DNA of 64,000 nucleotides from Mesorhizobium australicum WSM2073 (GCF_000230995.2 NC_019973.1:3176001-3240000); one strand, 5' to 3'; numbered from the stretch's first letter, positions 19,001 through 27,827 are shown. Notes: generated from the letters alone by a model not told the origin. Numbers and translations: made by a program.

Positions 19001-19868
19001 CCCAGGTCGAGCCAGCACCGTCGACAGTTGCCGTGCCACTGGAGCCCGCCAGGTTGCCCAGGATACCGCTCAGATTGCTGACCTTGCCGCCGTTCGAGAT
19101 TTTCAGCGCACCGGTGCCCTGATCGCCGACGTATAGGTGGGAGGAGTTTGTCCAGGTCGAACCCGCTCCGTCGACCGTCACCGTGCCGGTGGAGCCTACA
19201 TGCCAACCGATGGTGCCCATGGCATTGCTGACCACGCCGCCATTGGTGATGTCCAGCGTGCCTGTGCCAAATTCGGCGATATAAAGATCTCCGCTGTTGG
19301 TCCATGTCGAGCCCGGGCCGTCCACCGTTACGGTGCCGGTGCCCGGGCCGTAGCCGACATGACCCACTTTGTCGCTCACAGCGCCGCCGCTGGAGATCGT
19401 CAAGGTGCCGTTGCTGTTCGTACCCAAGGCAAGGAAAAGGTCCGAACTGTTGCTCCAGACGGAGCCTGCTCCAGTGACGCTCACGGTGCCGCTCGCGTCC
19501 GAAGCGTAGCCGAGATAGCCGGCAGTGTCGGAGAGGGTGCCGCCATTGGTGATCGTCAGCGAGCCCGAGTAACTCGAAATGGTGCCGACAAACAGATAAT
19601 GAGCGGCCGCATTCGCCGCATTGACCACGGTCGGGTGCGGGAACACCGGATCGAGCATAACATCGTCGCTCGATGTCGGAACAGCGGCGGGGTTCCAGTT
19701 TCCGGCGGTAAACCAATCCGTGGAGGCGGCGCCGGTCCAGATCTCGGCTGCCGATGCGGGGATCGGCAGGCCAAGGCAGACCAGTGCCGTCGACGCCAGC
19801 GCCAGGTTTTTCAATGCGTTGGCCTTACGGCCTCCAAATGCATTCCGCGGCATTCGATCCCCTGACAT
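16044..19868 (-). CDS. Large autotransporter with T5SS/PEP-CTERM-type repeats
   Basis: A predicted type Va secreted surface protein of 1,274 residues. A long signal peptide (~1-41, basic start, hydrophobic core, PIPASAA end) is followed by a linker and then about eleven ~50-residue units (residues ~111-660) with consensus VDGAGSTWTNSSDLxIGxxGxGxLxITNGGxVSN, predicted to form a beta-helix. Next come passenger-associated strands (GGLLGGSGTVGIVTIASGG) and a C-terminal ~290-residue beta-barrel ending in the canonical Phe (NLSVKF). ATG 19868 has GGTGA upstream; longer in-frame starts exist. Probably adhesion or biofilm related, by analogy only. A GC hairpin (15992-16007) separates it from the convergent exporter. 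Confidence 0.9.
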   Translation of the reverse strand: MSGDRMPRNAFGGRKANALKNLALASTALVCLGLPIPASAAEIWTGAASTDWFTAGNWNPAAVPTSSDDVMLDPVFPHPTVVNAANAAAHYLFVGTISSYSGSLTITNGGTLSDTAGYLGYASDASGTVSVTGAGSVWSNSSDLFLALGTNSNGTLTISSGGAVSDKVGHVGYGPGTGTVTVDGPGSTWTNSGDLYIAEFGTGTLDITNGGVVSNAMGTIGWHVGSTGTVTVDGAGSTWTNSSHLYVGDQGTGALKISNGGKVSNLSGILGNLAGSSGTATVDGAGSTWANAALAVGNAGFGALTVTNGGAVTSSVGYAGYAAGSKGLVAVDGVGSAWTNTSDLFIGFQGQGTLTVSNSGAVSNTIGMIGAQTGSTGIAFVDGAGSIWTNSSNLIVGNLGNGALGITHGGVVSNTWAAVGAKTGSIGMAFVDGTGSTWANTGELIVGQSGTGTLDITNGGAVSNQTGSAGYDVGSMGTVTVDGPGSSWTNSGDLFLGFKGAGTLQVADGGHVLNQAALLAVFETATATVTVDGAGSSWSTDDNLILGSAGHAALSISSGGSADADSVFVGQAATATGAVTVDGVGSKWTNKNGMYLGGLGIGTLAVTNGGVASGGGTYMAFAAGATGQATVDGPASLWEMHGDLDIGFSGTASVTLSNGGTALVDGSTAIASQAGSVGALNIGGAAGSAAAGAGVLDSATLQFGSGTGTLNFNHTSANNGFASAISGLGTINQIAGNTKLTSNSSGFTGTTNVLGGGLYVNGSLGGAINVTGGLLGGSGTVGIVTIASGGTFAPGNSIGTINVSNTAFSAGSTYAVEVEIGGTSDRINATGTVTIGGGTVDVIPYPDYATGTTYTIVTAAGGVTGTFDKASLEDGSIFIAPTLTYDANNVYLNLAKASFASVGLTPNQIATGGGAESLGAGNPLFDAIFALSSEAAAQDAFDQLSGEIHASAKGLLIEDSRFVRDAANSRIAAAFGDAGAAALPVMAYGEGGPEMVAADTDRFAVWGQAFGSTGSSASDGNAAAFDRSTGGLLAGADTLVGGWRVGVLGGYSHSSFNADDRNSSGKSDSYHLGLYGGTNWGAIAFRTGAAYSWSSLSTKRSVAFTGFADQLSANYDAGTAQMFGDLAYKAETSGAFKFEPFANLAYVSLHTEGFSETGGAAALTSAGASSNVTFATLGLRGSTDFGLGGVNATARGMLGWRHAFGDVTPTSSFAFAGGDAFTIAGIPIARNAAVIEAGVDMKMSPNATLGLSYSGQFGGGTVDNGAKANLSVKF
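17890..19538 (-). repeat. Array of ~150-bp coding repeats in the autotransporter passenger
   Basis: About eleven degenerate units of 141-156 bp encode the 47-52-residue passenger repeats. The best conserved cores are VDGxGSxWTN and the xITNGGxVSN turn. Units have diverged at the DNA level, so this is an old array, but some neighbouring units remain close. Confidence 0.85.
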
Positions 19869-20064
19869 GACAGTCGTTTCACCCTGAGGCTGACATGTCA
19901 TTGGAGCCCGGCCTTGTCTTGGGCAGGGCCGCACCGGAATTGGACTGGAGTGAAAAGCAGCGTGTTTTGCGCGCATTGTGGCAGTTCGGCGTCATCGGTG
20001 GCGCAAGCCGCTGCGGAACGGCCTCGCACGGGCGGTACCGGACTGCTGGCGAAGGCTGCAAAAC

Positions 20065-21045
20065 TTATCTGGCGCTTGTCGGCGTATAGCCGAAACGGCG
20101 ACGAAAGCAGCGGTTGAAGTACGATACGTCGCTGAATCCGCTTGTCAGGGCGATGTCACTGACCCGCATGTCGCTGTGTTTGTGCGAGAGCATCCTGTGG
20201 GCGCTCTGCAGACGCAGTTCGAGAACGCGTTCGGAGAAGCTCATTCCCGTCTCCTGAAGGAGGTCGTGGACGTAGCGCACCGACAGGCCGAGTTGTAGAG
20301 CGACACTTTGGGCGGAGATGCCGGGGTCGATAAAATCCTCGGCGATCCTTGCGAGGACGGCCTCCAGCCTGGCAGCGCGCAGGCCCCGAAGCCCGACCAG
20401 TTCGGCAGCTCGACCTTTTGCGCCGGTCGCCAGGCCGATCAGATCCACGATCGTGTCCGTCGCGTGCGTGATCAGATCCGCGGAGGCAAGCGGGCTGCCG
20501 CTTTCAAGAAGCAGGCAATAGCGTTTGAGAAGCTCGAGGGCTTCGCTGTCGGCGCCGATCTTCAGCCCCAGCCTGTCATCGATCTGCGGGAAGGCGCGCA
20601 GGAGGATCGCGCGTGGGACCACCACATTCGTCCAGACATTGCTGTCGGCACCGTTCATTTTCAGAGCTTCCGATGCGGTGACAAGCACGGCCTCTCCCCG
20701 GCCGACGGCATATTCGCGGCCGGCATGTACCCCTGACAGCATGGTGTCGGCCTTGTTGATCATCAGCAGATAGCCGTCCTTGTCGTCATTGGCGATGTTG
20801 CTCGCTTTGCGTGTGGCATGCTTGACGGGTCCGGACATCTGGCCGAGAACCGCTGAACCGACGGCCGTGGCTTCGATGGCTTCGAAGTGCAGGTTTGCCG
20901 GACTGTCGTATTCGGCCGACCGTATTTCCGCGACAGGGATGTCTTGCCACGGGGAAAATCGTTCTCGTTCATCAAGATGCGGTGGCAACCGAGCCGATGA
21001 AAGCACCGTCTTTCGCGACAATGGGGAACCTCGACAACTGTCCAC
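20065..21045 (-). CDS. AraC-family transcriptional regulator
   Basis: A 326-residue regulator. The N-terminal ~200 residues resemble the AraC_binding_2 sensor domain, and the C-terminal ~100 residues contain two helix-turn-helix motifs, ending SDIALTSGFSDVSYFNRCFR and RRFGYTPTSAR. Start GTG at 21045 is the longest possibility; its ribosome-binding site is weak, so a shorter start is possible. It lies 196 bp downstream of the same-strand autotransporter start and divergent from the LuxR-type gene. Either neighbour could be its target; the sequence does not say which. Confidence 0.9.
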   Translation of the reverse strand: MDSCRGSPLSRKTVLSSARLPPHLDERERFSPWQDIPVAEIRSAEYDSPANLHFEAIEATAVGSAVLGQMSGPVKHATRKASNIANDDKDGYLLMINKADTMLSGVHAGREYAVGRGEAVLVTASEALKMNGADSNVWTNVVVPRAILLRAFPQIDDRLGLKIGADSEALELLKRYCLLLESGSPLASADLITHATDTIVDLIGLATGAKGRAAELVGLRGLRAARLEAVLARIAEDFIDPGISAQSVALQLGLSVRYVHDLLQETGMSFSERVLELRLQSAHRMLSHKHSDMRVSDIALTSGFSDVSYFNRCFRRRFGYTPTSAR

Positions 21046-21223
21046 GGCTTAAAAAATATCGAACGCGATGCTTTCCATTGCGACAATAACCGGCAACAGT
21101 GGCGGCCCGGCGTTCAAGCGACCAAGTTCAACCCATAGTCGAGAGCGGCCGCGACTTGCGTCATCCAAAAGTATGATGTCACAAATTCCTCCGAGGCGAG
21201 ATCGGGGCGTGCCTGGAGGTGTG

Positions 21224-22369
21224 ATGGAAAGGCTGAGCAGTGAAGTCCTGAGTTCGATTATCGGCGATATCTACGATTGCGTTTTGAACCCGGAAGGCTG
21301 GGCCGGAGTCATGACCCGCGTCACGAAAGCTGTCGACGCGGCCTATACCACCATCGCGCTTGCCGGCACCGCCCATAATAGCGGCCGTTTCGCGGCTCAG
21401 TCGCCCTGGGATCCCGTACGGATGCGGGCCCTCGAAGAAGACTATGACTTTGATGGAATTCCCGGGCTGAAGGCAGCGGTCGTCGGCGATGTCGACCGGC
21501 CCGTTGCGACGCTGTCGCTCATGAGCGAAAGCGAACTCCAACTGACGCCGTTTTTTCAGAACTGGGCCAAACCGCAGGGACTGCGCGAGGCTTGCATCAC
21601 CAAATTCGTTCATACGCCGGACCGAATCGGGCTTCTGGGCTGCACCACGCGAGCCAGCAGGGGAGGCATCTCGATCGAAGAGCAGCATTTCCTGGCATTG
21701 CTCTCGCCGCATCTGCGCCGTGCTTCGCTGATCGGCGATCTGCTCGACCAGGGCCGCATCACCATCGATCTTTATCGTCAGGCGCTCGATCATTTGGCTG
21801 TGCCTGTCGTGCTTACCCACGCCAATGGAGCAATCCTCCATGCGAATGCGGCCGCCGAACAGATGTTTTCGGTGCAGGGGCCCATTCTCTCCAGGAACGG
21901 CCTGCTCCAGGCACAGAATCGGGTCGTGGCCCGCGCCCTGCTCGACGCGATCGCCAGCACGGCGAGCGCGGATGCCTCGCTTGGCGCGCGCGGCATAGGG
22001 CTGCCGGTTTCGGCCCAAGGCCAGCCGCCCGCCGTTGCCTATGTGTTGCCGTTGACTGAAGGAACGGCGCGCGCGGTTTTCCGGCCGGCATGCGCGGCTG
22101 TGTTCATATCGACGACGACATCGGCTTCTCCCCTCCCGGAGGCCGTTCTGACCACGCTGTTCGATCTTACGCCCTCGGAGGCGCGGGTGCTGCTGCGGAT
22201 CGGCAGCGGATTGTCAGCGTCCAAGAGCGCGTTGGCGCTCGGCATTGGCGAAAACACCTTGAAGACCCACCTCAACCGAATCTTTGCCAAAACCGGCACG
22301 AGACGCCAAGCCGACCTCGTCAAACTCGTGTCGGACATCGGCATGCCGCTGGCGGCTCATGGGCCCTGA
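21224..22369 (+). CDS. LuxR-type helix-turn-helix regulator with PAS-like domain
   Basis: A product of ~381 residues. The N-terminal ~170 residues have no clear assignment. A PAS-like segment (VVLTHANGAILHANAAAEQM) lies near residue 200. The C-terminal ~65 residues form a LuxR/GerE helix-turn-helix (LTPSEARVLLRIGSG, NTLKTHLNRIFAKTGTRRQADL). ATG 21224 follows GGAGGTG closely (spacing ~4 nt), so an upstream start at 21173 or 21170 is possible. There is no acyl-homoserine-lactone synthase nearby, so quorum sensing is not implied. Confidence 0.85.
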   Translation: MERLSSEVLSSIIGDIYDCVLNPEGWAGVMTRVTKAVDAAYTTIALAGTAHNSGRFAAQSPWDPVRMRALEEDYDFDGIPGLKAAVVGDVDRPVATLSLMSESELQLTPFFQNWAKPQGLREACITKFVHTPDRIGLLGCTTRASRGGISIEEQHFLALLSPHLRRASLIGDLLDQGRITIDLYRQALDHLAVPVVLTHANGAILHANAAAEQMFSVQGPILSRNGLLQAQNRVVARALLDAIASTASADASLGARGIGLPVSAQGQPPAVAYVLPLTEGTARAVFRPACAAVFISTTTSASPLPEAVLTTLFDLTPSEARVLLRIGSGLSASKSALALGIGENTLKTHLNRIFAKTGTRRQADLVKLVSDIGMPLAAHGP

Positions 22370-22404
22370 AGCGCGCAGTCTCTACCGCGAGCGGGTCAGC
22401 GGCT

Positions 22405-23334
22405 TTACCGCCAGGGCGGTTCCGGCGCGAAGCGCTTGCCGATCCAGTCGGTGAAGGCGCGGGTCTTGGCGGCTTTTCCCTTGGCCGAGGGCGTGACGAC
22501 ATAGACGGCGCCTTCATCCGCCAAGGTCCACTCCTCCAGCACAGGCACCAGCCGTCCATCGGCAAGCTCGCGCCCGACCAGCCAGTCGGTGCTCATCATC
22601 AGGCCGAGCCCCTGCACGGCGGCCTCGACCAGCACCTCGGCATCGTCGCTGACCAACGGCCCGGAAACCTCGACGCGCGCGCGCCGGCCCTCGCGGTCGG
22701 TCATCTCCCAGGCCGGAAAGGTCTGGAAGCCCGAGAAGCCCAGGCAGGAATGATCGAGCAGCGCCTGCGGCGTCTCCGGCGTGCCCCTGCGGGCGAGATA
22801 GGAGGGAGCCGCGCAGAGCAGCCTGCGTCGCGTCGCCACCTTGCGTGCCACCAGGCGCGAATCCTCCAGGCTGCCCAGCCGCACGGCGACGTCGAAATTC
22901 TCGGCGACCAGATCGGTGAAGCGGTTGGAGAATTCGGCCTCGATGCGGACATCGGGAAATTCGGCAAGGAATTGAGGCAGCAGCGGCCCGATCCACATGC
23001 GCCCGAACGTGCCGGGCAGCGCCAGCCTGAGCACGCCGCGCGGGCGGCCTCCGGCATGCGCGGACGCGACGGCCTCGGCCTCGTCGACGGATGCAAGGAT
23101 GGCGCGCACGCGCATCAGGAATTCGGCGCCCGCTTCGGTCAGCGAGACGCTGCGCGTCGTGCGCGAGAGCAATCTCACCCCCAGCCGCGTTTCCAGCGAT
23201 TGCAGGCGCCGCGACAGAATGGTCGCGTCGCGCCCGACCCGCGCCGCCGCTTTGGTGAAGGAGCGCGCCTCGGCGATGGCCGCGAACGCAGCCATCTCGG
23301 CAAGGGCAGCGGGTTCGTGAGATTGCTGCATCAT
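22405..23334 (-). CDS. LysR-family transcriptional regulator
   Basis: A 309-residue LysR protein. The N-terminal winged helix (AEMAAFAAIAEARSFTKAAA, ILSRRLQSLETRLGVRLLSR) is followed by a two-lobed co-inducer-binding domain (~100-305). It is transcribed divergently from the quinone oxidoreductase gene with 92 bp between them, the classical arrangement for a LysR activator of its neighbour. A TTATC-N4-GATAA palindrome lies in that gap. The inducer is unknown. Confidence 0.93.
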   Translation of the reverse strand: MMQQSHEPAALAEMAAFAAIAEARSFTKAAARVGRDATILSRRLQSLETRLGVRLLSRTTRSVSLTEAGAEFLMRVRAILASVDEAEAVASAHAGGRPRGVLRLALPGTFGRMWIGPLLPQFLAEFPDVRIEAEFSNRFTDLVAENFDVAVRLGSLEDSRLVARKVATRRRLLCAAPSYLARRGTPETPQALLDHSCLGFSGFQTFPAWEMTDREGRRARVEVSGPLVSDDAEVLVEAAVQGLGLMMSTDWLVGRELADGRLVPVLEEWTLADEGAVYVVTPSAKGKAAKTRAFTDWIGKRFAPEPPWR

Positions 23335-23363
23335 TCACAGTTCTCAATTTCGCGAAACGAGGA

Positions 23364-23377
23364 TTATCCAGAGATAA
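23364..23377. promoter_or_regulatory. Palindrome between the divergent LysR and oxidoreductase genes
   Basis: TTATCCAGAGATAA has perfect 5-bp arms (TTATC/GATAA) around a 4-bp centre in the shared promoter region and fits a short LysR operator. Binding is not shown. Confidence 0.4.
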
Positions 23378-23426
23378 CGCAGCAAATAGGTTCACTCAAC
23401 CACCAATCGTCCACCGGAGTGAAACC

Positions 23427-24437
23427 ATGAAAGCCATCGAACTCAGCCAGCCCAGGCTGGACGCCTTCCGCGCCGCCACCGTTGCAACCCCCGAACCGCA
23501 GCGCGGAGAGGTGCTGATCCGCCAGCGTGCGGCGAGCCTCAATTTCGTCGATGTGGCGGTGGCAAGCGGCAATTATCCCGGACCGAGCTTTCCGCTCATC
23601 CCCGTAGCCGACGGCGCCGGCGAGATCGTCGCGCTGGGCGAGGACGTTGCGAGATTCGCCATCGGCGATCGCGTCATCGCCCATGCCAAGCCGCGCTGGA
23701 TCGGTGGGCCGCCGCGGCCTTACGAAATGACGCAGATGCGCGGCATTTCGCTGCCGGGGTCACTGGCCGAATATGTCGCGTTGCCGGCCAATTCGCTGGT
23801 GCCGGTGCCGGCGCATCTTTCCTCCGAGGCGGCGTCGACGCTGCCCATCGCCGGCACCACCGCCTGGAACGCCATCCGCGCCGCCGATGTCGGGCCGGGC
23901 TCGGTCGTCGTGCTGCTTGGCACTGGCGGCGTCTCCATCTTCACCCTGCAGCTCGCCAAAGCCGCCGGCGCGACCGTCATCATCACCTCGTCGTCGGACG
24001 AAAAGCTGGAGCGGGCGAAGGCGCTCGGCGCCGATCATCTCATCAACTACCGCGTGACGCCCGAGTGGGATGGCAAGGTGCTGGAGTTGACCGGCGGCCT
24101 CGGCGCCGACCTTGTCGTCGAGACCGGGGGCAGTGCCACCTTCGCCCGCGCCGTCAACGCCACCGCGCCCGGCGGTACGCTGTTCACCATCGGCTTCGTC
24201 ACCGGTGCCGAAGCCACGATCAATCTGCTGCCGATCATCATCAAGGCGCTGAAGGTGGTCGGCAACAACACCGGATCGGTGTCCGATCTCAGCGACGCCG
24301 CCCGCGCCGTCGGCGCGGCCCGGATCGAGCCGGTGGTCGACAAGGTGTTTTCGCCCGACGAAGCGGCCGAAGCCTACGCCCACATGGCCGCCGGCGGCCT
24401 GCACTTCGGCAAGCTGGTGTTCGGGCTGGAGTGGTGA
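23427..24437 (+). CDS. Zinc-independent NAD(P)H:quinone oxidoreductase / MDR-family reductase
   Basis: A 336-residue medium-chain dehydrogenase/reductase. A GroES-like N-terminal domain (~25-120) precedes a Rossmann cofactor domain with GTGGVSIFTLQLAKAAGATV (~165). The Cys/His ligands of zinc alcohol dehydrogenases are absent, consistent with the quinone-reductase branch. It probably reduces quinones or enones with NADPH in the cytoplasm. It is under the likely control of the divergent LysR gene. A T8 run (24451-24458) and a hairpin follow the stop. Confidence 0.88.
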   Translation: MKAIELSQPRLDAFRAATVATPEPQRGEVLIRQRAASLNFVDVAVASGNYPGPSFPLIPVADGAGEIVALGEDVARFAIGDRVIAHAKPRWIGGPPRPYEMTQMRGISLPGSLAEYVALPANSLVPVPAHLSSEAASTLPIAGTTAWNAIRAADVGPGSVVVLLGTGGVSIFTLQLAKAAGATVIITSSSDEKLERAKALGADHLINYRVTPEWDGKVLELTGGLGADLVVETGGSATFARAVNATAPGGTLFTIGFVTGAEATINLLPIIIKALKVVGNNTGSVSDLSDAARAVGAARIEPVVDKVFSPDEAAEAYAHMAAGGLHFGKLVFGLEW

Positions 24438-24491
24438 TCGGCGCAGGCGCTTTTTTTTCAATGTTGAAAATTGGCGGAACCGCCGCGACAT

Positions 24492-24520
24492 CCAATCTCC
24501 CCCACGAGGGGGAAGATTGG
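24492..24520. terminator. Hairpin between the oxidoreductase and molybdenum hydroxylase genes
   Basis: CCAATCTCCCCC and GGGGGAAGATTGG form an imperfect 12-bp stem between convergent genes. It has the look of a rhizobial palindromic intergenic repeat that could serve as a bidirectional terminator. Confidence 0.5.
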
Positions 24521-24531
24521 CAGCCTCACCG

Positions 24532-26847
24532 TCAGATCAGCTTCTCCAGCGTGATCGGCAGATCCCGCACGCGCTTGCCTGTGGCATGGAACACCGCGTT
24601 GGCAATGGCCGGCGCCATGCCGACGATCGCCAGCTCGCCGACGCCCTTGCCGCCGAGCACCGAGGAGTGCGGGTCGGGAATCCCCACCGAGATCACCTCG
24701 ATGTCGGGGATGTCGGCATTGGTCGGGATGAGATAGTCGGCGAGGTTGTTGTTGACGATGCGGCCGTGGCGGCGATCGACGATGCCTTCTTCGAGCAGCG
24801 CCTGGCCGATGCCCATGATGATGCCGCCCTTCCACTGGCTCTCGGCGAGTTTCGGATTGTAGAGGCGGCCCGAATCCAGCGCCGACACGACGCGCGACAC
24901 ACGCACCGTGCCGAAATCCTCGTCGACGCGCACCTCGACGAAATGCGCGCACCAGGAATGGCGCGAATAGTCACCCTCCGTGTGTGGCAGCGCCATGGCG
25001 ATGGTGGTGTAGTTCTTGTAGCGATCCTCGACGCTCGAATTGGCCGGCATGGTGTCGCCCGTCGCCTCGATGCGGTCGCGGCCAACGCTTTTGAGCAGTT
25101 CGGCGATCGAGACGTCGGGGCCGTCGCCCCGCGGCGCGGTGATGCGGCCATTGACGACGACCAGCGTGTTGGCCTGCAGCGCATGGAAGGGCGAGCGCGG
25201 ATCGCTGATCGCCAGGCCGACCAGCTGGTCGAGCGCCGAGGTCGCGGCCTTGTGGACGGCGCCCGTCATCACGCCGGCCAGCCGCGAGCCGCCGGCGACG
25301 CCGGCGCGGGGGAAGCGCGAATCGCCGAGCTTCACCGCCACGTCGTTGGCCGCAACGCCGACCGTTTCGGCGGCCGTCTGCGCCAGGATGGTGTAGGTGC
25401 CCTGGCCCATGTCGATGGAGGAGCTTTCGACCTCGACCGAGCCGTCGGCCAGGATGCGCACGATCGCCTCGCCATAGGCGCGCCGCACCGGATAGGTGCC
25501 GGCGGCCACGCCCCAGCCGACCAGATGGTTGCCGTCGCGCATCGAGCGTGGCTCAGGCGTGCGCCTGGCCCAGCCGAAGCGTTCGGCACCCGCTGCGAAA
25601 GCCTCGCGCAACTGCCTGGTCGACCAGGCTTTTTTCGCGTGCGGATCCTGTTCGGCGTAGTTGCGCAGCCGGATTTCCAGCGGATCGATGCCGACCTCGT
25701 AAGCGAGCTCGTCGATGGCGCTTTCGATGCCGAAGGCGGACGGGTTTTCACCCGGTGCGCGCATGGCGCCCGGCACCACCGAATTCACCCGCACGACATT
25801 CTGTTTCGAAGAGAAGTTCGGCGTCGCGTACATGATCGAGGTGACCGAGCCCAGCGGCTCGACCCACATGCCGTCGATGGAGGTTTCGTTGACGCCGCGA
25901 TGCACGATCGACTGGATTCTTCCGTCATGGTCGGCGCCGATCGTCACCGTCTGCCGCGTCGCGGCGCGACCGCCATAGCCGGTGAAGGTCTGCGGCCGCG
26001 TCATGACCAGCCGCACCGGCCGGCCGAGCATTTTTGCCGCACTTGCGGCAATCGCGCCATGGCTGAGCGCCAGCGCCTTGGAGCCAAAGCCGCCGCCGAC
26101 ATAGGGCGATACCAGCCGCACATTCTCGAACGGCACGCCGAACCATTCGGCATAGGTGCGCGCCATGCCGTCCAGCCATTGGCTCGGCTCCCACACGGTG
26201 AGACGGTCGCCCTCCCAGCGGGCGATCAGGCCATGCGGCTCCATCGGCGCCTGGTATTCGCGCGGCGTGTTGTAGGCGGCGCAGACGCGCACCGGGGCGG
26301 AGGCGAAGGCGGCGGCCGCGTCGCCCCATTCCTTGGTCATGGCGTCGACCGGGACACCGTCACCGGCCTTGCCGTCGCTGAGGTCGACGATGGCCGGAGC
26401 CTCATCATAGCTGACCTTGACCATCGTCGCGGCGGCCACGGCCTGCTCGAAGGTCTCGGCGACCACGGCGGCGACGTGCTGGCCCGAGAAGGTGACGTCG
26501 CGCGCCAGCGGACAATAGGGTTTGTCCGGCGGCGGCGTGCCGAACCAGTCCGAGGCGGTTTTCAGGCTGATGATCGTGTCTGGTGTCAACACCTTGAGGA
26601 CGCCCGGCGCAGTCTCGGCCTCCGCCGTCTCGATGGCGCGCACCTTGCCGGATGCGATGGTGCTTTCGACCAGCACGGCATGGGCGAGCCCTTCGAGCCG
26701 CTGCTCGACGGCGTATTTCGCCGCACCCGTGATCTTGGCCGGGCCGTCGACGCGCGACAGCCGGCCGCCGACGGCCTCCACCTGCGCGCCGTCGGACGCG
26801 TCGCCATGTCTTCCGACGTAAACAGTGCTTGCGATGTGAACGGTCAT
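24532..26847 (-). CDS. Molybdenum hydroxylase large subunit, operon A (xanthine dehydrogenase family)
   Basis: A 771-residue molybdopterin-binding subunit of an aldehyde oxidase/xanthine dehydrogenase-type enzyme. The N-terminal hammerhead domain (RVDGPAKITGAAKYAVE) is followed by Mo-cofactor contacts (GGGFGSKALALSHGAIAA, DMGQGTYTILAQTAAE). The active-site Glu lies in GGKGVGELAIVG near the C-terminus. There is no twin-arginine signal, so it is cytoplasmic. It is the last gene of a 2Fe-2S, FAD, Mo operon and overlaps the FAD gene by ATGA. The PaoC-like layout suggests aldehydes or N-heterocycles; the substrate cannot be read from sequence. Confidence 0.92.
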   Translation of the reverse strand: MTVHIASTVYVGRHGDASDGAQVEAVGGRLSRVDGPAKITGAAKYAVEQRLEGLAHAVLVESTIASGKVRAIETAEAETAPGVLKVLTPDTIISLKTASDWFGTPPPDKPYCPLARDVTFSGQHVAAVVAETFEQAVAAATMVKVSYDEAPAIVDLSDGKAGDGVPVDAMTKEWGDAAAAFASAPVRVCAAYNTPREYQAPMEPHGLIARWEGDRLTVWEPSQWLDGMARTYAEWFGVPFENVRLVSPYVGGGFGSKALALSHGAIAASAAKMLGRPVRLVMTRPQTFTGYGGRAATRQTVTIGADHDGRIQSIVHRGVNETSIDGMWVEPLGSVTSIMYATPNFSSKQNVVRVNSVVPGAMRAPGENPSAFGIESAIDELAYEVGIDPLEIRLRNYAEQDPHAKKAWSTRQLREAFAAGAERFGWARRTPEPRSMRDGNHLVGWGVAAGTYPVRRAYGEAIVRILADGSVEVESSSIDMGQGTYTILAQTAAETVGVAANDVAVKLGDSRFPRAGVAGGSRLAGVMTGAVHKAATSALDQLVGLAISDPRSPFHALQANTLVVVNGRITAPRGDGPDVSIAELLKSVGRDRIEATGDTMPANSSVEDRYKNYTTIAMALPHTEGDYSRHSWCAHFVEVRVDEDFGTVRVSRVVSALDSGRLYNPKLAESQWKGGIIMGIGQALLEEGIVDRRHGRIVNNNLADYLIPTNADIPDIEVISVGIPDPHSSVLGGKGVGELAIVGMAPAIANAVFHATGKRVRDLPITLEKLI

Positions 26848-27827
26848 GCCGCTTCTCCCAATTTGAGGATGGCGCGTGCGACGACGCGCGGCGCGAGTTC
26901 GATCTTGTAGCGGTTGGCGCCATGGTCGACGGCGCCTTCGACGGCGAGCAGGCTGGCCGTGCGAACAGCGTCCGGCTCCAGCACCTTGCCTTTCAGCGCG
27001 GCTTCCACGGCTCGCGCCCGCCAGGGTTTGGTCGCGACGCCACCGAGCGCCACGCGCAGGTCGCGGATGGTGCGCCCGTCGGCCTCCAGTTCGAGCCCGA
27101 CAGCGGCACTGGCCGCGGCGAACTCATAGGACTGCCGGTCGCGGATCTTCAGATAGGTCGAACGGCGGGCGACGGCGGAAGAAGGGATTTCGATGGCGGT
27201 GATCATCTCGCCCGGTCCGATCGCGTGTTCCCTGTCGGGCGTCGTGCCTGGCAGCAGGAAAAAGTCCTCCACCGGCACGCGCCGTTCGCCGAGATGGACC
27301 GTTGCGTCGAAGGCGACGAGCGCGGTGGCGAGGTCGCCGGGATACATGGCGATGCAAGCCTCGCTGGTGCCAAGCACGGCATGGCCCCTGGTAACGCCGC
27401 CGATCGCCGAACAGCCGCTGCCTGGTTCGCGCTTGTTGCAGGCGGCAAAGTTCGAGGGATCGCGGAAATAGGGGCAGCGCGTGCGCTGCATCAGATTGCC
27501 GCCGACGGTCGCCATGTTGCGGATCTGCGCCGAGGCTGCCTGCCAGAGCGCTTCGGAGATGGCGGGGAAGCGGCTCTTGATGTCGTCATGGTCGGCGACA
27601 TGGCCCATCCTGGCGAGCGCGCCGATGACGGCGCCGCGCTCGTCGATCTCGATCTGGTCGAACCCCTCGAGATGGGTGATATCGACCAGCGTGTCGGGCT
27701 CGGCGACACCGCATTTGGCGAGGTCGATCAGCGTGGTGCCGCCGGCCAGAAGCATGGCGCCGGGCAGCGCGGCCGCCTGGCGGGCGGCATCAGCCGAGGT
27801 GGCGCGAAAATAGGAAAAATCCCTCAT
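26844..27827 (-). CDS. Molybdenum hydroxylase FAD-binding subunit, operon A
   Basis: A 327-residue FAD subunit. The N-terminal FAD-binding fold contains LAGGTTLIDLAKCGV and ATVGGNLMQRTRC. Three Cys in the insertion TRCPYFRDP...CNKREPGSGCSA could ligate an extra [4Fe-4S] cluster, as in PaoB and 4-hydroxybenzoyl-CoA reductase. A CO-dehydrogenase flavoprotein C-terminal domain follows. The start ATG at 27827 overlaps the 2Fe-2S gene stop by 4 bp, and its own stop overlaps the large-subunit start, so the operon is tightly coupled. Confidence 0.9.
   Translation of the reverse strand: MRDFSYFRATSADAARQAAALPGAMLLAGGTTLIDLAKCGVAEPDTLVDITHLEGFDQIEIDERGAVIGALARMGHVADHDDIKSRFPAISEALWQAASAQIRNMATVGGNLMQRTRCPYFRDPSNFAACNKREPGSGCSAIGGVTRGHAVLGTSEACIAMYPGDLATALVAFDATVHLGERRVPVEDFFLLPGTTPDREHAIGPGEMITAIEIPSSAVARRSTYLKIRDRQSYEFAAASAAVGLELEADGRTIRDLRVALGGVATKPWRARAVEAALKGKVLEPDAVRTASLLAVEGAVDHGANRYKIELAPRVVARAILKLGEAA

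Noticed and set aside
21224..22369. LuxR-type gene as a quorum-sensing receptor
   Set aside because: The N-terminal region does not look like an autoinducer-binding domain and no luxI-type synthase is present.
22090..23430. 446-codon plus-strand open frame opposite the LysR gene
   Set aside because: No domain pattern and a low-complexity Arg/Gln/Ala/Gly composition; the LysR protein on the other strand is clearly real.
24517..26910. 797-codon plus-strand open frame opposite the molybdenum hydroxylase large subunit
   Set aside because: It is the antisense of a gene with intact cofactor and catalytic motifs; long antisense frames are expected at this GC content.
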